10,466 nucleotides of DNA from an uncultured Amaricoccus sp. (GTDB lineage: Bacteria; Pseudomonadota; Alphaproteobacteria; Rhodobacterales; Rhodobacteraceae). The stretch spans positions 1-10,466 of the forward strand of contig NZ_CALLYO010000411.1 in NCBI RefSeq assembly GCF_937858865.1, given 5' to 3'. Below, in pieces: positions 6,063 through 10,466 of the stretch. A program made the position numbers and the translations under genes. The first letter of the stretch is position 1; each line of letters begins with the position of its first letter. Under the pieces are notes generated by a model, which was not told where the DNA came from, made no database searches, and saw only the letters and a list, made by a program, of their open reading frames with translations.

Positions 6063-7136
6063 ATGAAAGCTCTGCGTTTCCATGCGAAAAAGGATCTGCG
6101 GGTGGAGGACATTCCGCAGCCTCCGCAGCCCGATCCCGGTCAGGTGCTGGTCCGCAACCGCTTCGTCGGCATCTGCGGCACCGACCTGCATGAGTATGCC
6201 TCGGGCCCGATCTTCATCCCGACCGAGCCGCATCCCTATTCGGGCGCGCGCTTCCCGCAGGTGCTGGGACACGAATTCGGCGGCGAGGTCGTCGCCGTGG
6301 GCGAGGGTGTGACCAAGGTCGCCGTCGGCGACCGCGTGGCCATCCAGCCGCTGGTCATGCCGCGGGACGGCGAGCATTTCGCGGAACGCGGCTGGCACAA
6401 CCTGTCGGGCAGCCTCGCGCTGGTCGGACTGAGCTGGATATCGGGCGGGATGGCCGAGATGGCGCTGCTGAACGACTACAACGTCGAAAGGATCCCGGAC
6501 GAGATGTCCGACGAGGAGGCGGCCTTGGTCGAGCCGACTGCCGTCTGCGTCTATGCCTGCGACCGGGGCCGGATCACCGCCGGTGACTCGGTCCTGGTGA
6601 CCGGCGCCGGCCCGATCGGCATCCTTGCGCTCCTGACCGCGCGAGCCTTCGGGGCGACGCGGCTGTTCGTCTCGGACGTGAACGACACGCGGCTGAAGCT
6701 GGCCGCGGAGGTCGTGCCGGGGGTCGTCACCATCAACGCCGCGCGCGAGGATGTGGGCGCGGTCGTGCGCGCCGGCACGCAGGGCGGCGTCGGCTGCGAC
6801 GTGGCGCTGGAATGCGTCGGCAACGAACGCGCGTTGCAGTCCTGCCTCGACGCGATCCGCAAGCAGGGGGTGATCGTCCAGACCGGATTGCACCCGGGCA
6901 AGGGCAGCGTGGATTTCTTCCAGCTGACCTTCAAGGACGCCGAGATTCGTGGTTCCTGGTGCTATCCGACCCATAGCTGGCCGCGCACGATCGAGCTGAT
7001 CGCCTCGGGCGCGATCCCGGCCCTGAAGGTGGTGACCAAGCGCATCGGGCTCGACCGCGCCGTGGCCGACGGCTTCGACGCGCTCCTCGATCCCGCCGGC
7101 GCGCAGCTCAAGATCCTGATCGACCTCGCCCGCTGA
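6063..7136 (+). CDS. (R,R)-2,3-butanediol dehydrogenase-like zinc-family alcohol dehydrogenase
   Basis: A 357-aa medium-chain dehydrogenase. The catalytic zinc ligands Cys38 (GICGTD) and His70-Glu71 (LGHEF) are present. The N-terminal HEYASGPIFIP and the mid-protein HNL...LVGL region match BdhA-type (R,R)-2,3-butanediol dehydrogenases. The four-cysteine structural-zinc lobe of classical ADHs is missing, as in Bacillus BdhA. The Rossmann motif is TGAGPIG, with an Asp after the second strand (SDVN), indicating NAD. It should oxidise (R,R)- or meso-butanediol to acetoin, feeding AcoABC. The start at 6063 lies 9 bp after the AhpD-like gene. Sorbitol or threonine dehydrogenase activity is possible but less likely in this context. 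Confidence 0.87.
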   Translation: MKALRFHAKKDLRVEDIPQPPQPDPGQVLVRNRFVGICGTDLHEYASGPIFIPTEPHPYSGARFPQVLGHEFGGEVVAVGEGVTKVAVGDRVAIQPLVMPRDGEHFAERGWHNLSGSLALVGLSWISGGMAEMALLNDYNVERIPDEMSDEEAALVEPTAVCVYACDRGRITAGDSVLVTGAGPIGILALLTARAFGATRLFVSDVNDTRLKLAAEVVPGVVTINAAREDVGAVVRAGTQGGVGCDVALECVGNERALQSCLDAIRKQGVIVQTGLHPGKGSVDFFQLTFKDAEIRGSWCYPTHSWPRTIELIASGAIPALKVVTKRIGLDRAVADGFDALLDPAGAQLKILIDLAR

Positions 7137-7213
7137 ACCCGCGCAGCCCGCGAGTTTTCCACCCCGGCGCGGCGTGGCCGTGCTATCGTCGTGCCGGACG
7201 CCGGGAGGAGCCG

Positions 7214-9079
<1,866 letters not shown>

Positions 9080-9102
9080 CCCCGCGCTTTCGCGATAGAT
9101 CA

Positions 9103-9139
9103 CCCGTTGCGGACCGAGGGGCGCGGATCCGCGAACGGG
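9103..9139. repeat. Dyad at the aco/phage junction
   Basis: CCCGTTGCGGA (9103-9113) and TCCGCGAACGGG (9128-9139) form an inverted repeat with one bulged G. A perfect 12-bp palindrome CGCGGATCCGCG (9122-9133) overlaps the right arm. It lies between the acoR stop and the end of the convergent phage genes. There is no T tract on either side, so a factor-independent terminator is not well supported; a protein-binding or recombination site is possible. Confidence 0.45.
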
Positions 9140-9156
9140 TCAGGATGGGTCAGGAT
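9137..9156. repeat. Perfect 10-bp tandem duplication
   Basis: GGGTCAGGAT occurs twice head to tail (9137-9146, 9147-9156), starting inside the right arm of the dyad and covering the stop codon of the small minus-strand ORF. It could be a replication-slippage duplication. Confidence 0.7.
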
Positions 9157-9290
9157 GCGGCCTTGCTGCCATCGACCGCGCGCTTCTTCGCGAGGTTGAC
9201 CGGATCGCCGTCGGCTGCCGGCGCGGAACGGTTAGCGGTCACCCCCCCCTCGCGGACGGCCTCGAGCTGGGCCAGAAGGCCGGCAATCAC
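9150..9290 (-). CDS. Possible small 46-aa ORF overlapping the endolysin gene
   Basis: A GTG start overlaps the endolysin stop as GTGA (9287-9290), the classic four-base coupling, and the frame stays open for 46 codons to TGA at 9150-9152. The product begins MIAGLLAQLEAVREGG and continues with a polar, Ala/Lys-rich tail. I recognise no family, signal peptide or membrane segment. Upstream purine-rich sequence in the endolysin end could serve as ribosome site. A run of eight G on the coding strand (+ 9242-9249) lies inside and could slip. The same frame is open to 9371, but that extension reads as an arginine-rich shadow of the endolysin. It may instead be non-coding. Confidence 0.35.
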   Translation of the reverse strand: MIAGLLAQLEAVREGGVTANRSAPAADGDPVNLAKKRAVDGSKAAS

Positions 9291-9955
9291 CGCCGGCCCC
9301 GCTTCCAGTCGTCGAGGCGCGCGTAGATCGCGACGGCGATGCCGCCGAGCGCCACGGCGATGAAGAGCCACCGCAGGGTGTCGAGGTAGGGTACCAGCGG
9401 CAGCACCGCGTCTTGCGTGTCGGCGATCACCTGCTGCGCAACCTCGACGCCGGCGGCGCCAACCGTGGCGACCCCGGCCGCACCGCCACCCTTCAGCGTC
9501 CGGCTTTCCGCCAGCACCTCGCGCGCCGGCGGCGTCTCGGCCGCGAAGGCGGTCGCCCGCTTCGGGAAGCGCTCGCCCCAGCTGCGCGCCGGACCGAGGT
9601 CGATGTGCATGAAGCCCGATCGCGAGTAGAAGCCGAAGCCGCGGAAGCCGGCCGCCCGCGCGGCCTCTTCGAACGCCTCCGGATCGTGGTTCGTCATGGC
9701 GACGTCGAAGGCGATCCCCTCCATGTGCTTCGAGGCCTTCGCGCCGCCGACGGCACGGTTGTGCTCCGGGCTCCGGTAGGCCGAGCGGATGATCAGCGGC
9801 TTTCCCAGCCGGTCGCGGAGGGCCTGCAGCCTGTCGAGGGCCGCCTCGTCCACGAGCAGCTTGCCGGTGCCGCGGCAGGCGATCTCGGCCGGCGAGAAGT
9901 TCGGCCAGCGCCAGGCGGCCGCCGGCACGCCGCGCCAGTGATCGTAGAAGGTCAT
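9287..9955 (-). CDS. Phage endolysin, M15-family D-Ala-D-Ala carboxypeptidase with C-terminal TM
   Basis: A 222-aa protein. Residues 15-130 form a peptidase_M15_3-like domain (FSPAEIACRGTG, then LIIRSAYRSPEHN) with zinc ligands His77 and Asp84 (HMEGIAFD) and His117 (MHIDLG). It should cleave peptidoglycan peptides at the end of phage growth. Residues 140-190 are an Ala/Gly/Val-rich linker, and 193-212 (LDTLRWLFIAVALGG onward) form a membrane segment followed by a basic tail. No N-terminal signal peptide is seen. The ATG at 9955 is chosen because GGAG (9962-9965 on the + strand) lies six bases upstream; an upstream TTG would bury that ribosome site. It follows the DUF6127-like gene on the same strand, in a lysis-module arrangement. 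Confidence 0.82.
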   Translation of the reverse strand: MTFYDHWRGVPAAAWRWPNFSPAEIACRGTGKLLVDEAALDRLQALRDRLGKPLIIRSAYRSPEHNRAVGGAKASKHMEGIAFDVAMTNHDPEAFEEAARAAGFRGFGFYSRSGFMHIDLGPARSWGERFPKRATAFAAETPPAREVLAESRTLKGGGAAGVATVGAAGVEVAQQVIADTQDAVLPLVPYLDTLRWLFIAVALGGIAVAIYARLDDWKRGRR

Positions 9956-9967
9956 GGATGTCTCCAG

Positions 9968-9995
9968 AAACAAGAAAGCCCGCCGAATGGCGGGC
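9968..9995 (-). terminator. Rho-independent terminator-like hairpin before the endolysin
   Basis: On the minus strand, GCCCGCC-ATTC-GGCGGGC (9995-9978) is a perfect 7-bp stem with a tetraloop, followed by TTTCTTGTTT (9977-9968). It sits between the DUF6127-like gene and the endolysin, immediately ahead of the endolysin ribosome-binding site. It may terminate or attenuate readthrough into the lysis gene. Confidence 0.65.
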
Positions 9996-10025
9996 CGGGA
10001 TGGATGCGAAGTGAGGTTGGTCAGG

Positions 10026-10313
10026 TCACGGGCTCGGGCCGAACCACCTGAGCTTCATGGCGATCCCGGCGAGAAGCGCGACCAGGATGCCGGTGGTGAT
10101 GACGTGCACCGCGGTCTGCACCGCGGTGCGCCGCACGAAGCTGATGCACTCGAGCAGCGAGCGCATGTCGTGGATCGTCAGCACGGCGTCCTTGCCGCCG
10201 AGGCCTACGTCGGAGAGCGCCCGGCGCGCGCCTTCCTCGGCGGCGCGCTCCAGCATCGCTTCAAGATCGTGATCGGAGAGGCGCAGGGCCGCGTCGTGAC
10301 GAGGTGGGGTCAT
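10026..10313 (-). CDS. DUF6127-like small phage membrane protein
   Basis: A 95-aa protein. An N-terminal soluble, charged half (about 10-40, LSDHDLEAMLERAAEEGARR) is followed by a hydrophobic segment at about 66-86 (VITTGILVALLAGIAM) and a short basic/aromatic tail. I recognise the overall pattern, with the LGGKDAVLTIHDMRSLLE stretch, as the DUF6127 type seen near phage lysis genes of alphaproteobacteria; the family has no established function. The ATG at 10313 has AGAGGA about 7 bases upstream. The single membrane segment next to an endolysin suggests a holin-like or lysis-accessory role, but that is inference. A 12-bp-period repeat in the DNA (10105-10127) encodes TAVQTAV at the start of the membrane segment. 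Confidence 0.72.
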   Translation of the reverse strand: MTPPRHDAALRLSDHDLEAMLERAAEEGARRALSDVGLGGKDAVLTIHDMRSLLECISFVRRTAVQTAVHVITTGILVALLAGIAMKLRWFGPSP

Positions 10314-10386
10314 GGCGTCATCCTCTTTAGGTAGATGGCCGGGCGGGCGTGAGCCCGGCTCGGTCGATGGCCCCCCATGGGTCGGA

Positions 10387-10466
10387 TCAGTAATCGGTCT
10401 CGAGGTAGACGCCGGCGCAGTCGAAGGCGACGGCGGTCGCCGTGGCGCCGTTGTTCATGAAGAGCC
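10387..10466 (-). CDS. C-terminus of an unidentified phage protein (partial)
   Basis: The last 25 codons of a minus-strand gene enter from the right edge and end at TGA (10387-10389): LFMNNGATATAVAFDC, then AGVYLETDY. Its start lies outside the window. Position upstream of the lysis genes suggests a late structural protein such as a tail or DUF2793-like protein, but the fragment is too short to assign. The 73-bp gap to the DUF6127-like gene contains a GC-rich dyad (10338-10344/10353-10359) without a T tract. Confidence 0.6.
   Translation of the reverse strand, partial: LFMNNGATATAVAFDCAGVYLETDY

Noticed and set aside
470..6974. Long minus-strand open frames opposite the aco genes (for example 470-1792, 1629-3311, 3438-5300, 5670-6974)
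   Set aside because: They are antisense shadows produced by high-GC codon use. Products are Arg/His/Asp-rich with no recognisable motifs, while the plus-strand genes have clear families, ribosome sites and tight spacing.
7137..7213. A separate acoR promoter (weak CTATCG-like -10)
   Set aside because: No -35 at suitable spacing and no GG-N10-GC sigma-54 element. Readthrough from the operon is just as likely.
9145..9363. Plus-strand 72-codon frame opposite the endolysin end
   Set aside because: Arg/Ala/Ser-rich shadow with no ribosome site; the minus-strand phage genes explain the region.
10338..10359. GCCGGGC/GCCCGGC dyad after the partial gene at the right edge
   Set aside because: No T tract on the minus strand after the stem, and alternative pairings exist; too weak for a terminator call.

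Overview
This GC-rich window reads like an alphaproteobacterium, most probably of the Rhodobacterales. I infer this from codon use, the style of the acetoin genes, and the phage proteins (an M15_3-type endolysin and a DUF6127-like membrane protein). No ribosomal or other taxonomic marker is present, so the assignment is provisional.

Left flank (1-733): a 46-nt fragment matching the 3' half of tRNA-Gln(CUG) lies on the minus strand (10-55). It stops matching inside the anticodon stem, as expected for the att remnant of an element inserted in a tRNA gene. Next come about 200 bases with no recognisable gene, then a frameshifted, N-terminally truncated alpha/beta-hydrolase remnant on the minus strand (262-about 510). 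Two dyads (622-655) and a near-consensus sigma-54 promoter (695-710) follow, immediately before acoX.

Centre (734-9079): one co-directional acetoin/2,3-butanediol catabolic cluster. The order is acoX (NAD-kinase-like), acoA and acoB (E1 alpha and beta of acetoin dehydrogenase), acoC (lipoyl domain fused to an alpha/beta hydrolase, the E2), a strong GC hairpin, an SDR acetoin/diacetyl reductase, an AhpD-like CxxC protein, a zinc-family (R,R)-2,3-butanediol dehydrogenase, and acoR (GAF/AAA+/Fis sigma-54 activator). The two dehydrogenases would turn butanediol stereoisomers into acetoin. AcoABC would cleave acetoin to acetaldehyde and acetyl-CoA. AcoR would sense the substrate and fire the sigma-54 promoter. 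No E3 (dihydrolipoamide dehydrogenase) gene is present, so E3 must come from elsewhere.

Right flank (about 9080-10466): a convergent phage late/lysis segment on the minus strand. In transcription order it holds the C-terminus of an unidentified protein, a DUF6127-like single-TM protein, a terminator-like hairpin, an M15-type endolysin with a C-terminal membrane segment, and a possible 46-aa overlapping ORF. A dyad and a perfect 10-bp tandem duplication mark the junction with acoR.

The most interesting overall reading is that the acetoin cluster lies between a tRNA-Gln att-like fragment and prophage lysis genes. The fragment's orientation puts the inserted element on the aco side, so the cluster may be carried by an integrated element. 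This is inference and needs sequence beyond the window.
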